Shown here piece after piece: positions 38,641-49,929 of a stretch of 64,000 bases of DNA; the stretch's first letter is position 1, and every line of letters begins with the position of its first letter. The translations under genes and the position numbers were made by a program. The stretch comes from Eurosta solidaginis (Eukaryota > Arthropoda > Insecta > Diptera > Tephritidae), in contig NC_090320.1 of the NCBI RefSeq assembly GCF_040869045.1, positions 242,544,978-242,608,977 of the forward strand, written 5' to 3'. The notes under the pieces were generated by a model that saw nothing but the letters and a program-made list of their open reading frames with translations, was not told where the DNA came from and ran no database searches.

Positions 38641-39351
38641 GCCTACTGAATTATAGTGAGAGAGAACATTGAAAGCAGAGAGGTCACGCTAAGAGCTTAA
38701 GCTGGTATGAGTAAGCAAGTAAGTCTGGCACTTTTGCATTTTATATTTATTCCCTTTGTACCAAATTATACACAGTGTAGCATTTCTACTAACATCGAAA
38801 ATTACTGGCATGATATAATGCTTAAAATAATAATCGTATTAACGAATAGGGGAGATCGGGGAGCTTCGTCGTTGCGTTACTTTCGTCAACGACGTTTTTG
38901 GCATGAAAGAGAAATCTGGCATCATCAAATATCGACGCAAACTCACCCACCACCAATAATAATGACCATTTCAAAGTTGCACATCTCTAGCTGTATAACT
39001 GATACAAGTAAACGTACATACTTTTGTGTTTTCGCGAGTGCCGATATTATATTTCAAGTCTTTTGTGCAAGTGATTTTCAATATTTACATGTGTCATTAA
39101 AAAAAAACAATTTATTGCAAGTGAAAGGTGAGAATGTGATATTTGTGGTAAAGTGTAGTTAGTATATTTAAATAATTCATAAGCCCTGAAAAAATCTCGG
39201 CGGCCGAGTGTGCCCCGTTAAGACGCTGTATTCACCCGGACATCGAATTCTTATTTGAAGTACCTAAAACTTTCTTCCTTCTTTATCGCATTAAAAATGG
39301 TTGCTCAAGCGAAAGTGACAGAAGGGTTATATATGCAGATAAATAAATAAA

Positions 39352-39525
39352 TGTAAAGCGCAATAACCTCCGAAGAGATTTTATGCCGAGCTCCTCTTCC
39401 AATTTGCGTCGTGCTCCTTTTAATTTTTCCTAGAAATTAGCCGGACGGGACCTACTTGTTTTAAGCCTACTCCGAACGACATATGCAAGGCAGATAATAT
39501 TTCCCTGAGAGCTTTAAATATACAG
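39352..39525 (-). mobile_element. Truncated tRNA-derived SINE, unit B
   Basis: Copy of 16907-17080. Confidence 0.8.
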
Positions 39526-40596
39526 TAAGCTTTCTTAGGATACTTGATATTTCGACAACCATATTTTTCAAGAGCAATGTGGAAGACGTTCCTTTGGTTT
39601 TGAGTTTAAACTTCCACAGCCCTCAAATTATGCTTCAACATCGCGATGTCGTACAAAGTATATTTTTGAAGTGGATCTAAGCATTTTTAATATAAAATAA
39701 CATTGTATATAACTAAACTGGCATTAAATGTATTTTTTATTTGTAACATTATATTTAAGAAAACGAATTTTTTCAAAATTTCAAAAAAACTTTAAAAAAA
39801 AGATTTTTAATCTCATTTCGGAGCTTTACTACATGCCTGATGAAGGTGTCCCATCAATCCCGCCAGCTACCCCGCCATGGGGCACATTCAGCGAAATCAA
39901 GTATTTTCATAAAATGTTAAAAAATTCAGACAAATGTTTATGCTAAATTTCGTTCGGATTTGAAGCATTTCGATCGACTTATGGCATCAAAAGTATTTTG
40001 GAAAGAGTAAGGGGCGGGTCACGCCAATTTTCAAAATTTGTTTAAGTTTTGTCCTTAGCTCAACCATACCACTACTGAGGTAAAATATCAGTCAAATGTT
40101 GCTAAATACCATGGAGTTATTGCACACTTTATTAAGGTTAGAACTTTAGCCGATTTTGATTACCTTCACTCAGTCTATATAATTTGGCAAAAACAGTGTC
40201 TGTGCCTAATTTCAATGTTATATCTTTAACGGCTTTTGATCTACGGCTTGTTAAACTTCCAAAATTTCTTCTTCTAAATGTGGGTGCTATGTTTCTAAGC
40301 GTGCTGCGCCTCGGCAGTGGTTTGACAACTCTTCGGTCATAATTCATAATTAAATTGTTTATGTTGTTTTTTTTTTTTCTAAATTTCAAAAAAAATTGTA
40401 AAACTTAGAGTAGTTTCGGAAAACGTATTTATTTCCAACTACTTTACCTAATTTTATTTTCATCATCATCACCATGCTTGCCACACTGTGCACTGTCATA
40501 AAAGAGCATTAGAGGCGGAGCCATGCATGCAACTGTGAGCAAGACATAAAAAAGAGAGGAGACTTCAATGCCAGCTCTCGGCATAATGCCAGCATA

Positions 40597-40684
40597 ACGT
40601 AGAAATTTCTAGAAAGAGAATCAGGAAACTTCCGTGAAGAGCCGATTTAGTATAAATATCGGCGCAAAACGCGCTTCGCATCAG
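40597..40684 (+). promoter_or_regulatory. Hsp70 heat-shock promoter, unit B
   Basis: Same elements as in unit A: GAA/TTC/GAA from 40602, second cluster from 40625, TATAAATA at 40651-40658, TCAG at 40681-40684. One substitution between TATA and initiator (GCGTTT to GCGCTT) and a small change in the leader (CAACTCTT to CAACCTTT) distinguish it from unit A. Confidence 0.9.
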
Positions 40685-40814
40685 AAGTAAATAAACAAGC
40701 AAACAATAAGCAACCTTTAAAGAGATTGTGCAAAACAAAACAAACGCAAACTTTTAACAAAAGTATTTATTTGAAAATTATAGTGAAGTATTAAAGCAAA
40801 CACAAGAAGATAAA

Positions 40815-42725
40815 ATGGTAGCAATTGGTATTGATTTGGGAACAACATACTCCTGCGTTGGTGTTTTCCAACATGGCAAAGTGGAGATCATCGCTAATGA
40901 CCAAGGAAATCGCACAACACCAAGTTATGTGGCATTTACAGATTCAGAGCGACTGATAGGTGATGCAGCAAAGAACCAGGTGGCTATGAATCCAAAGAAC
41001 ACAGTTTTCGATGCGAAACGATTGATTGGACGCAAATATGATGATCCAAAAATAATGGAAGATGTGAAACACTGGCCATTTAAAGTGGTTAGCGATTGTG
41101 GTAAACCCAAGATATGCGTTGAATACAAGGGTGAGAACAAACGTTTCGCGCCAGAGGAAATCAGTTCAATGGTGTTGACCAAAATGAAGGAGACGGCTGA
41201 AGCATATTTGGGTACAACAGTGAGCGATGCTGTAATCACAGTGCCAGCGTATTTCAATGATTCACAGAGGCAAGCAACAAAAGATGCCGGACGAATAGCT
41301 GGTTTGAATGTGCTGCGAATTATTAACGAACCCACAGCAGCTGCGTTGGCATATGGACTCGATAAGAATTTGAAAGGTGAACGTAATGTATTAATCTTCG
41401 ATTTGGGTGGCGGCACATTCGATGTATCAATCCTAACCATCGACGAGGGTTCACTATTCGAAGTGCGTGCGACTGCTGGTGATACACATTTAGGTGGTGA
41501 AGATTTCGACAACCGACTTGTAAATCATTTGGCGGATGAGTTTAAGCGCAAATACAAGAAAGATCTACGTTCAAATCCTAGAGCATTGCGTCGTCTACGC
41601 ACAGCTGCCGAAAGAGCGAAACGCACCTTGTCATCCAGCACAGAGGCTACTATTGAAATCGATGCACTGTTCGAAGGAATCGATTACTATACAAAAGTAA
41701 CAAGAGCGCGCTTCGAAGAATTATGTGGAGACTTGTTCCGTCAGACTTTGGAGCCGGTGGAGAAGGCATTGAATGATGCAAAGATGGACAAGAACCAAAT
41801 TCATGATATCGTACTGGTTGGTGGTTCAACGCGTATACCAAAAGTACAGAGTCTATTGCAGTCGTTCTTCTGTGGCAAGAGTCTAAATCTTTCCATCAAT
41901 CCGGATGAGGCTGTGGCATATGGTGCAGCCGTTCAAGCAGCTATTTTGAGTGGCGACAAGAGCAGCGAAATTCAAGATGTCCTACTGGTTGATGTAGCGC
42001 CACTGTCATTGGGTATCGAAACTGCTGGTGGTGTTATGACGAAAATCATCGAACGAAATTGTCGCATTCCATGTAAGCAAACGCAAACATTCTCCACATA
42101 TTCCGACAATCAACCTGGCGTCACAATCCAGGTGTTTGAAGGTGAACGTGTCATGACCAAAGACAATAATCGTTTGGGCACGTTCGATCTATCTGGTATA
42201 CCGCCAGCACCACGTGGAGTGCCTCAGATAGAAGTAACTTTCGATTTGGACGCCAATGGTATACTCAATGTATCGGCGAAGGAAATGAGTTCTGGCAATG
42301 CTAAGAATATCACCATCAAGAACGACAAAGGACGTCTATCACAAGCCGAAATTGATCGTATGGTTAATGAAGCAGAGCGATATGCTGAAGAAGATGAACG
42401 ACAACGCGATAAGATAGCGGCTAGAAATAATTTGGAGAGTTATGTATTTGGCGTTAAGCAAGCATTGGACGGTGTTGGTGACAAGCTGAGTGATAAGGAT
42501 AAGAGCGATGCATTAAAGGCTTGTGAAGACACCATCAAGTGGCTCGATGCAAACACGTTGGCCGATAAGGAAGAATACGAGGACAAGATGAATACATTGA
42601 CCAAACTTTGTTCACCGGTTATGACAAAATTACACGGCGGTAGCGGTCAAGCAGCATCTTGTGGTCAACAGGCTGGTGGATTCGGTGGTGGACGCAGTGG
42701 TCCAACAGTGGAGGAAGTAGATTAA
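40815..42725 (+). CDS. Hsp70: Heat shock protein 70 (cytosolic, inducible), unit B
   Basis: Second complete 636-residue Hsp70 in the same orientation, 22446 bases from the first. All three Hsp70 signatures, the linker and the terminal EEVD are intact and there is no frame damage, so it should be functional. Against the unit A copy I found Ala554 to Val, Glu562 to Asp and Gly613 to Ala, plus a silent change at 42240. All four lie in the last ~490 bases, and the first ~1.4 kb of both genes looks the same. The altered residues are in the lid and the flexible glycine-rich tail, away from the ATPase site and the EEVD, so I expect little functional difference. The promoter is a near copy of that of unit A. 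Confidence 0.98.
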   Translation: MVAIGIDLGTTYSCVGVFQHGKVEIIANDQGNRTTPSYVAFTDSERLIGDAAKNQVAMNPKNTVFDAKRLIGRKYDDPKIMEDVKHWPFKVVSDCGKPKICVEYKGENKRFAPEEISSMVLTKMKETAEAYLGTTVSDAVITVPAYFNDSQRQATKDAGRIAGLNVLRIINEPTAAALAYGLDKNLKGERNVLIFDLGGGTFDVSILTIDEGSLFEVRATAGDTHLGGEDFDNRLVNHLADEFKRKYKKDLRSNPRALRRLRTAAERAKRTLSSSTEATIEIDALFEGIDYYTKVTRARFEELCGDLFRQTLEPVEKALNDAKMDKNQIHDIVLVGGSTRIPKVQSLLQSFFCGKSLNLSINPDEAVAYGAAVQAAILSGDKSSEIQDVLLVDVAPLSLGIETAGGVMTKIIERNCRIPCKQTQTFSTYSDNQPGVTIQVFEGERVMTKDNNRLGTFDLSGIPPAPRGVPQIEVTFDLDANGILNVSAKEMSSGNAKNITIKNDKGRLSQAEIDRMVNEAERYAEEDERQRDKIAARNNLESYVFGVKQALDGVGDKLSDKDKSDALKACEDTIKWLDANTLADKEEYEDKMNTLTKLCSPVMTKLHGGSGQAASCGQQAGGFGGGRSGPTVEEVD

Positions 42726-42739
42726 ATTTGTACCCTTTA

Positions 42740-43133
42740 GACGTTAGTACTGGGAAATATGTAAATAAATTTAGTTGTGATATAAAATTCAATAGTTTCT
42801 AGTAACAAATTATTTTTTTTTTTTGTATAAAAAGACTGAAAATATAGAACAAAATATTTATTTTTTTAATTAAAAATTAAGTTTCTTTTATTTTATTCTG
42901 ACTTGGGTGGGAGGTTATGGGTTTGGCGGTCGTAGATTTTTATTTTTGCATTCAAGTTTGATGGTGTTGTAGGTCGAATGGTTTGCTTGAGCAGTGCATT
43001 TCGACATATATACATACATTCATGGATCACACCATATAACATCGGTTTCAGCTATTGGACATATTTGTACCAAATAACTCCACGTACATGTAAAATCAAA
43101 AATGTTTGGGATGACATTATTCGATGTGACGTG
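42740..43133 (+). repeat. Third copy of the Hsp70 3' flank, ending at a homology breakpoint
   Basis: Matches 1-396 and 20294-20688 up to GATGTGACGTGATA and then diverges abruptly. It carries several substitutions not shared by A and B (for example GGTTATGGGTTTGG for GGTTGTGGGTATGG), so it is slightly more diverged than A is from B. Bases 43134-43373 that follow are unassigned. Confidence 0.9.
42764..42769 (+). terminator. Poly(A) signal of Hsp70 unit B
   Basis: AATAAA at the same place in the 3' UTR as in the other copies. Confidence 0.75.
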
Positions 43134-43373
43134 ATAATAGTTCATATTCAATAATAGTATAACAATAAGTAAGAGGACATTTGGTCATCATAACACACCA
43201 CATCATATCAGACGAAGTTCATGTATATTATACATATATCCCATCATATCGATTCGTGCGATTTTTTATTTACTATTTAGTGTTTGGTAAGCTATCAAAA
43301 CACATTACATCAGATCAGGCCAAAGTTATTGATATCACATCATTGATTTATGTAGGTATGTGCACATACGACT

Positions 43374-46300
43374 TTTTATACTCAGTTGAGCAGAGCTCAC
43401 AGAGTATATTAAGTTTGATTGGATAACGGTTGGTTGTACATATATAAAGGAATCGAGATATATATAGACTTCCATATATCAAAATAATCAGGATCAAAAA
43501 AAAATTTGATTGAGCCATATCCGTCCGTCCGTCCGTCCGTCCGTTAACACGATAACTTGAGTAAATTTTGAGGTATCTTGATGAAATTTGGTATGTAGGT
43601 TCCTAAGCACTCATCTCAGATCGCTATTTAAAATGAACGATATGGGACTATAACCACGCCCACTTTTTCGATATCGAAAATTTCGAAAAACCGAAAAAAT
43701 GCGATAATTCATTGCCAAAGGCGGTTAAAGCGATGAAACTTGGTAGATGGGTTGACGATATAACGCAGAATAGAAAATTAGTAAGATTTTGGACAATGGG
43801 CGTGGCACCGCTCACTTTTACAAGAAGGTAATTTAAAAGTTTTGCAAGCTGTAATTTGGCAGTCGTTGAAGATATCATGATGAAATTTTGCAGGAACGTT
43901 ACTACTATTACTCTATATGTGCTAAATAAAAATTAGAAAAATTGGATGAAGAATATATATTAATATCTTTACTGTATATAAGTAAATTAAGTCAAAATTC
44001 AACTCCAGTAATGATATGATGCAACAAAATACAAAAATAAAAGAAAATTTCAAAATGGGCGTGGCTCCGCCTCTCCCTGGTCCACCTTTATGGCGATATC
44101 TCGAAAAGGCGTCCACCTATAGAACTAAGGATTACTCCCTTTTAAAATACTCATTACCACCTTTCATTTGATACCCATATCGTACAAACACATTCTAGAG
44201 TCACCCCTGGCCCACCCTAATGGCGATATCTCGAAAAGGCGTCCACCTATAGACCTAATGCCCACTCCCTCTTAAATGCTCAGTAACACCTTTCGTTTGA
44301 TACCCATATCGTACAAACATTCTAGAGTCACCCCTGGCCCACCCTAATGGCGATATCTCGAAAAGGCGTTCACCTATAGACCTAATGCCCACTCCCTCTT
44401 AAAATGCTCAGTAACACCTTTCGTTTGATACCCATATCGTACAAACATTCTAGAGTCACCCTTGGTCCACCTTTATGGCGATATCCCGAAAAGGCGTCCA
44501 CCTATAGAACTAAGGATTACTCCCTTTTAAAATACTCATTACCACCTTTCATTTTATACCCATATCGTACAAACACATTCTAGAGTCACCCTGGCCCACC
44601 CTAATGGCGATATCTCGAAAAGGCGTCCACCTATAGACCTAATGCCCACTCCCTCTTAAAATACTCAGTAACACCTTTCGTTTGATAAACATAACGTACA
44701 AACATTCTAGAGTCACCCCTGGCCCACCCTAATGGCGATATCTCGAAAAGGCGTCCACCTATAGACCTAATGCCCACTCCCTCTTAAAATGCTCAGTAAC
44801 ACATTTCATTTGATACCCATATCGCACAAACATTCTAGAGTCAACCTTGGTCCACCTTTATGGCGATATCTCGAAAAGGCGTCCACCTATAGAACTAAGG
44901 ATTACTCCCTTTTAAAATACTCATTACCACCTTTCATTTGATACCCATATCGTACAAACACATTCTAGAGTCACCCCTGGCCCACCCTAATGGCGATATC
45001 TCGAAAAGGCGTCCACCTATAGACCTAATGCCCACTCCCTCTTAAAATGCTCAGTAACACATTTCGTTTGATACCCATATCGTACAAACACATTCTAGAG
45101 TCACCCCTGGCCCACCCTAATGACGATATCTCGAAAAGGCGTCCACCTATAGACCTCATGCCCACTCCCTCTTAAAATGCTCAGTAACACCTTTCTTTTG
45201 ATACCCATATCGTACAAACATTCTAGAGTCACCCTTGGTCCACCTTTATGGCGATATCTCGAAAAGGCGTTCACCTATAGAACTAAGGATTACTCCCTTT
45301 TAAAATACTCATTACTATCTTTCATTTGATACCCATATCATACAAACACATTCTAGAGTCACCCCTGGCCCACCCTAATGGCGACATTTCGAAAAGCGTC
45401 CACCTATAGACCTAATGCCCACTCCCTCTTAAAATGCTCAGTAACACCTTTCGTTTGATACCCATATCGTACAAACATTCTAGAGTCAACCTTGGTCCAC
45501 CTTTATGGCGATATCTCGAAAAGGCGTCCACCTATAGAACTAAGGATTACTCCCTTTTAAAATACTCATTACCACCTTTCATTTGATACCCATATCGTAC
45601 AAACACATTCTAGAGTCACCCCTGGCCCACCCTAATGGCGATATCTCGAAAAGGCGTCCACCTATAGACCTAATGCCCACTCCCTCTTAAAATGCTCAGT
45701 AACACCTTTCGTTTGATACCCATATCGTACAAACATTCTAGAGTCACCCCTGGCCCACCCTAATGGCGATATCTCGAAAAGGCGTCCACCTATAGACCTA
45801 ATGCCCACTCCCTCTTAAAATGCTCAGTAACACCTTTCGTTTGATACCCATATCGTACAAACACATTCTAGAGTCACCCCTGGCCCACCCTAATGACGAT
45901 ATCTCGAAAAGGCGTCCACCTATAGACCTCATGCCCACTCCCTCTTAAAATGCTCAGTAACACCTTTCTTTTGATACCCATATCGTATAAACATTCTAGA
46001 GTCACCCTTGGTCCACCTTTATGGCGATATCTCGAAAAGGCGTTCACCTATAGAACTAAGGATTACTCCCTTTTAAAATACTCATTACCATCTTTCATTT
46101 GATACCCATATCATACAAACACATTCTAGAGTCACCCCTGGCCCACCCTAATGGCGACATTTCGAAAAGCGTCCACCTATAGACCTAATGCCCACTCCCT
46201 CTTAAAATGCTCAGTAACACCTTTCATTTGATTCCCATATCGTACAACTAGAGACACCCCTGGTCCACCTTTATGGCGATATCTCGAAACGGCGTCCACC

Positions 46301-46751
46301 TAGGGAACTAAGGATCACTCCTTTTCAAAATACTCATTAACAGCTTTTATTTGATACCCATATCGTACAAACATATTCTAGAGTCACCCCTGGTCCACCT
46401 TTATGGCGATTTCTCGAAAACGCGTTCACCTATAGAACTAAAGCCCATTCCCTTTTAAAATACTCATTATCACCTTTCATTTGATACCCATATCGCACAA
46501 ACACATTCTAGAGTCAGCCCTGGTCCACCTTTATGGCGATATCCCTAAATGGCGTCCATCCATAGAACTATGGCCTACTCTCTCTTAAAATACTCTTTAA
46601 TACCTTCCATTTGATACACATGTCATACAACAACATTCCAGGGTTACCCAGGTTCATTTTCCTACATGGTGATTTTCCTTATTTTGTCTCCATAGCTCTC
46701 AACTGAGTATGTAATGTTCGGTTACACCCGAACTTAGCCTTCCTTACTTGT
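43374..46751 (-). mobile_element. 3.4-kb element carrying a ~129-bp minisatellite
   Basis: Left end: TATACTCAGTTGAGCAGAGC, forming a short hairpin with GAGTATA. Right end: the inverse of ACAAGTAAGGAAGGCTAAG ... ATACTCAGTTGAGAGC. ATACTCAGTTGAG therefore occurs inverted at both ends. After a (GTCCG)n run at 43517 and a unique part come about 20 monomers of ~129 bp (44100-46640), each with GGCGATATCTCGAAAAGGCG. Two monomer types alternate. The AAGGATTACTCCC type recurs at 44094, 44481, 44868 and 45254, a three-monomer period of about 387 bp. No transposase or helicase is visible, so it is non-autonomous; the superfamily is not established. Confidence 0.75.
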
Positions 46752-47979
46752 TAATAATGGCTTGGTGTGAACCAAATCAGATAAAAGTGCTGATTCAGTC
46801 CATTAAATGGACTGATATCATATTACACTGTATAAAGTATATCACGTCAGATAATTTATATTTCACACCAGGGTAATTCTATACGACATCATGACTTATA
46901 CAACAAGTCCAAAAATATCGGGAGGTGGTATCAAGAAACACGTTTTGTATCCAGGTTCGCGAGCCCGAAAACGGAAAACTAAAAACTGAAGGTAAAAGTT
47001 GAGGGGTCGACTGCTAATACGCTACCACAAATACAGAGAGAGGTGTCAAAAGACGCGTATTGACCTCCACAACAATAATCAGAAGGCGGAAAAAAAATTA
47101 TATCTGTCCCGATATATTTGCAGTTGAAGTCGGCGATTTTCATGTGGTTGATGTAATGTTGGTGTACCCACAAAAAAATGTGAACATAAGTGTTTTGCGC
47201 GGATATAGTTTTGGTCTCCAAACCGGTGTTGGACCCACCCGGGGTAATTTTGGTAATTCTATACGACAGCAGGACACTGCTAATAAACGTCCAAAAATAT
47301 CGAGAGAGGTGTCAAACGACACGTCTTGACATCAGTATTAAAAATCCGAAACCGGAAAATAAAAATTTTAACTCGTTCAAAATATATTAACAAAAAACCG
47401 AAATTGTCCCACGGGTTCCTCCGAGACCGGGGGTGGTATCCATAGTATTTTTGGGCAGATCACCTTTCTGCGTTGGCGGCCTTCGGCCGCGCTTATAAGA
47501 AATTACCCTGGGTGGGTCCAACACCAGTTTGGATACCAAAACTATATCCGTGCGAAACACTTATGTTCACAATTTTTTTTGTGGGTACCCAAAATTACAA
47601 CAACCTAATAAAAATCGCCAACTTCAACTGCAAATATCTCCGGAAACAGATACAATTTTTATTTTTCGGCTTCGGATTATTGTTGTCGAGATTAATACGC
47701 GTCTTTTGACACCTCTTTCGATATTTTTGGACGAGTATTAGCAGTGTCATGCTGTCGTATATAATTACCGTAATTTTTTATAAGCGCGGCCGAAGGCCGC
47801 TAATGCAGAAAGGTGTTCTGCGCAAAACTACTATGGATCCCACTCCCCGTTTCGGAGGGACCCGCTGGTCATTTTTCGGTTTTTCGTTAATATCTTTCAA
47901 ACGACTTGAAATTTTTCTTTTCCGTCTTCGGATTATTAATACTGATGTCAAGACGCGTCGTTTGATTTTTGGACGCGTA
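46752..47979. repeat. Fold-back repeats with GGCGGCCTTCGGCCGC palindrome
   Basis: A ~110-bp unit (GGTAATTCTATACGAC ... CCAAAAATATCG ... AGGTGTCAAA) occurs direct near 46873 and 47248 and inverted near 47669-47769 and 47925-48290. A second inverted pair, 47438-47500 against 47779-47838, contains GGCGGCCTTCGGCCGCGC and CACCTTTCTGC. The first 120 bases (46752-46872) are unassigned. Open frames across this region (up to about 90 codons) run over the repeat arms and I do not call them genes. Confidence 0.6.
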
Positions 47980-48238
47980 CATGGTTCAACTATATGGTTG
48001 GTTCATCTGTACAATAACAAAATGTCTGTTCAAATTGTCAAAATCTGTGTATTAGTGTTAGTGCGAATGGTATGGAATGGAAACATAAAACTTAGCAGTT
48101 TTCGTATGTGTAAGAAAATGTTGCCAATGTGTTGGTTTCATTTTGAGTTTGACATCTCCTTTTGACAATCCCATCGACCATGCAATGAAATAAATAAAAT
48201 CAGCTGATGAGATGAGCCAACCATAGAATTGAACCATG
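47980..48238. mobile_element. 259-bp MITE with perfect 8-bp target duplication
   Basis: Ends CATGGTTCAACTATATGG and the inverse of CATGGTTCAATTCTATGG form ~27-bp terminal inverted repeats. GACGCGTA precedes (47972-47979) and follows (48239-48246) exactly. It interrupts a copy of the fold-back repeat unit. The third base T does not fit the hAT end consensus; 8-bp duplications also occur for the P superfamily, so P-like is possible. Confidence 0.85.
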
Positions 48239-48666
48239 GACGCGTATTAGCAGTGTCATGCTGTCGTATAGAATTACCCGTTTTTGTTTTTGTATTCAAT
48301 AATTGAATGTTCATAAATTTTAATTTATATATACAGAGAGAATGGCTGTCACGAATGGCCAGAGAATGGAAGAAAGTTTTGTTTTTTGATTGTCCTTGTT
48401 AAATTGAAGTGCCATGAATTACCCATTCGCGTTTCAAATCAACTTTTCCTTTAAATATGTATACAAAAAATCAGACTACATATTGATATTCATTTCAAAA
48501 ATATAGTTAATAGATAAAATATGAACAGCGAAGTTTGCAAACATTTTAAAATATGTAAATATGCAATATACCAGTCGTCTACAAAAAGGTTTGAAAAACA
48601 CTATTTAGCAAATGATTTAAGTAATCGAACAGCGATTGAACAGGTGATCGAGGCTGTTAGGTTAGG

Positions 48667-49829
48667 TTAAGTTAGGTGGTAGCTGCCCTGATAAGGATAG
48701 CTCACTTGGACAACACGAAGGTCCGTTGTGATACCACATACACCAAAAATAACGGTGACTTAGAGAATCGTTGGGTAGCAACGATGAAGCTCCGAATGAT
48801 ACCGATCTCAACTTTGGATAAATCCTTGGGAGATCCAAGTGAGTCTCGACCGAAGTACTTTCGCCTAGTCAGGCAAAAGCTGGGCAATCAAGCATAAAGT
48901 GATTTGCTGATTCCACCTCATCATCCTCCATACAGCTGCAGCAGGATAAAAAAAATGTAAGGCGCGATAACCTCCGAAGAGATCTAAGGCCGAGCTTCTC
49001 TTCCAATTTGCGTCGGGCTCCTCTTGATTTTCCCTACAAATTGGCCGAACGGGACCTACATGTGTTACGCCGACTCCGCACGGCATCTGCAAGGCAGATG
49101 AGTTTTCACTGAGAGCTTTGCATTGCAGAAATACACTCGGAGCGCTTGCCAAACACTGCCGAGGGACGACCCCGCTTAGAAAAAGTTTCTTCTAATTGAA
49201 AAACCTTATTTCTAAAATTTTGATGTTGCTTTGCCCGGGGTGCGAACCCAGGGTATACGGTTTGATAGGCGGAGCACGCTACCATCACACCACGGTGGCC
49301 GCCAGCAGGATAGTTTCCAGTATATTGAGACGTACCGCATGGATACCCCAATGACCATTGATAGGTGAGCCTTAGTGAGCCCGATTATTTCAGCAGACCT
49401 CCTGCCATCTATTTTCGGCCAGAAAGATATTGCTACCCTGCAAGACGTGGAGGCCGCCCAAGGTTTGCTGAGCTGACTCGAGGCCCAGCTATGGAGGAGC
49501 AATCCACAGGCGGCCAGTGGAAACCCGAAATTTCTAAAGCCATCTTCATCCGGTTCAGTTGTACCGATGCGGGCTAAGAAATCCGCTTGACAGTTACCCG
49601 GGATATCACTATGGCCCGGGACCCAGATAATCTTAGTTGTAAAATAATTCGATGCAATCGCAAGCGAGGTCAGGCACTCCCAGACCACCCTCGATCGCAC
49701 TGTAGTTGAGCTCAAGGCCTTGATAGCCGCTTGGCTATCAGAGTAGATGTTAAATTCCCTAACCGTAATAGCACTGGATAGCATTTCATCCACCGCATCC
49801 TTAATCGCAGCACCTTCCTTGGAATACAC
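48667..49829 (-). mobile_element. LINE fossil: RNase H domain and 3' end, unit C
   Basis: The longest RNase H frame of the three copies, about 49212-49829 on the minus strand. It has FNIYSDSQAAIKAL with a catalytic Asp, then IIWVPGHSDIPGNCQADFL with the last active-site Asp. The 3' tail lies at 48660-48680. A SINE is inserted at 48949-49302, and part of the open frame near its end is SINE sequence. A small deletion near 49818 shortens the link to the RT. Confidence 0.85.
48949..49302 (-). mobile_element. Intact tRNA-derived SINE with target duplication
   Basis: On the minus strand the element starts with a tRNA-like head. An A-box-like region lies at 49271-49290 (GTGTGATGGTAGCGTGCTCC) and a B box GGGTTCGCACCCC at 49237-49249. 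It ends in a short A-rich tail on the plus-strand left side (T-run on the minus strand). CAGCAGGATA flanks it on both sides (48939-48948 and 49303-49312), and units A and B have the empty site CTGCAGCAGGATAG. It would have been mobilised by a LINE. Confidence 0.92.
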
Positions 49830-49929
49830 TGCAGTGATCAGCTAAGTTAAACTTGCGGCTTACATTTAGCTCTTGACAAAAGACCCCCCACCAACCTTTC
49901 CGTCCAACTTCGACCCATACGTGAACAAT

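Larger units (their letters stand above)
20294..42739 (+). repeat. Tandem Hsp70 amplicon, unit B (22.4 kb)
   Basis: Second copy of the amplicon, same orientation as unit A, starting right after the unit A Hsp70 stop codon and a few bases of 3' UTR. It is about 2.15 kb longer, because the ~120-bp minisatellite at 23911-26240 has about 20 monomers instead of one. It also lacks 64 bp inside the hAT element (near 30785) and 6 bp inside the MADF exon (near 26460). Real sequence differences between the units argue against simple assembly duplication. Confidence 0.95.

Noticed and set aside
1..42739. Tandem units as a pure assembly duplication
   Set aside because: The units differ by substitutions, a 64-bp and a 6-bp indel and a 2.2-kb array change, and a third diverged partial copy exists. 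Haplotype misjoining cannot be fully excluded without reads.
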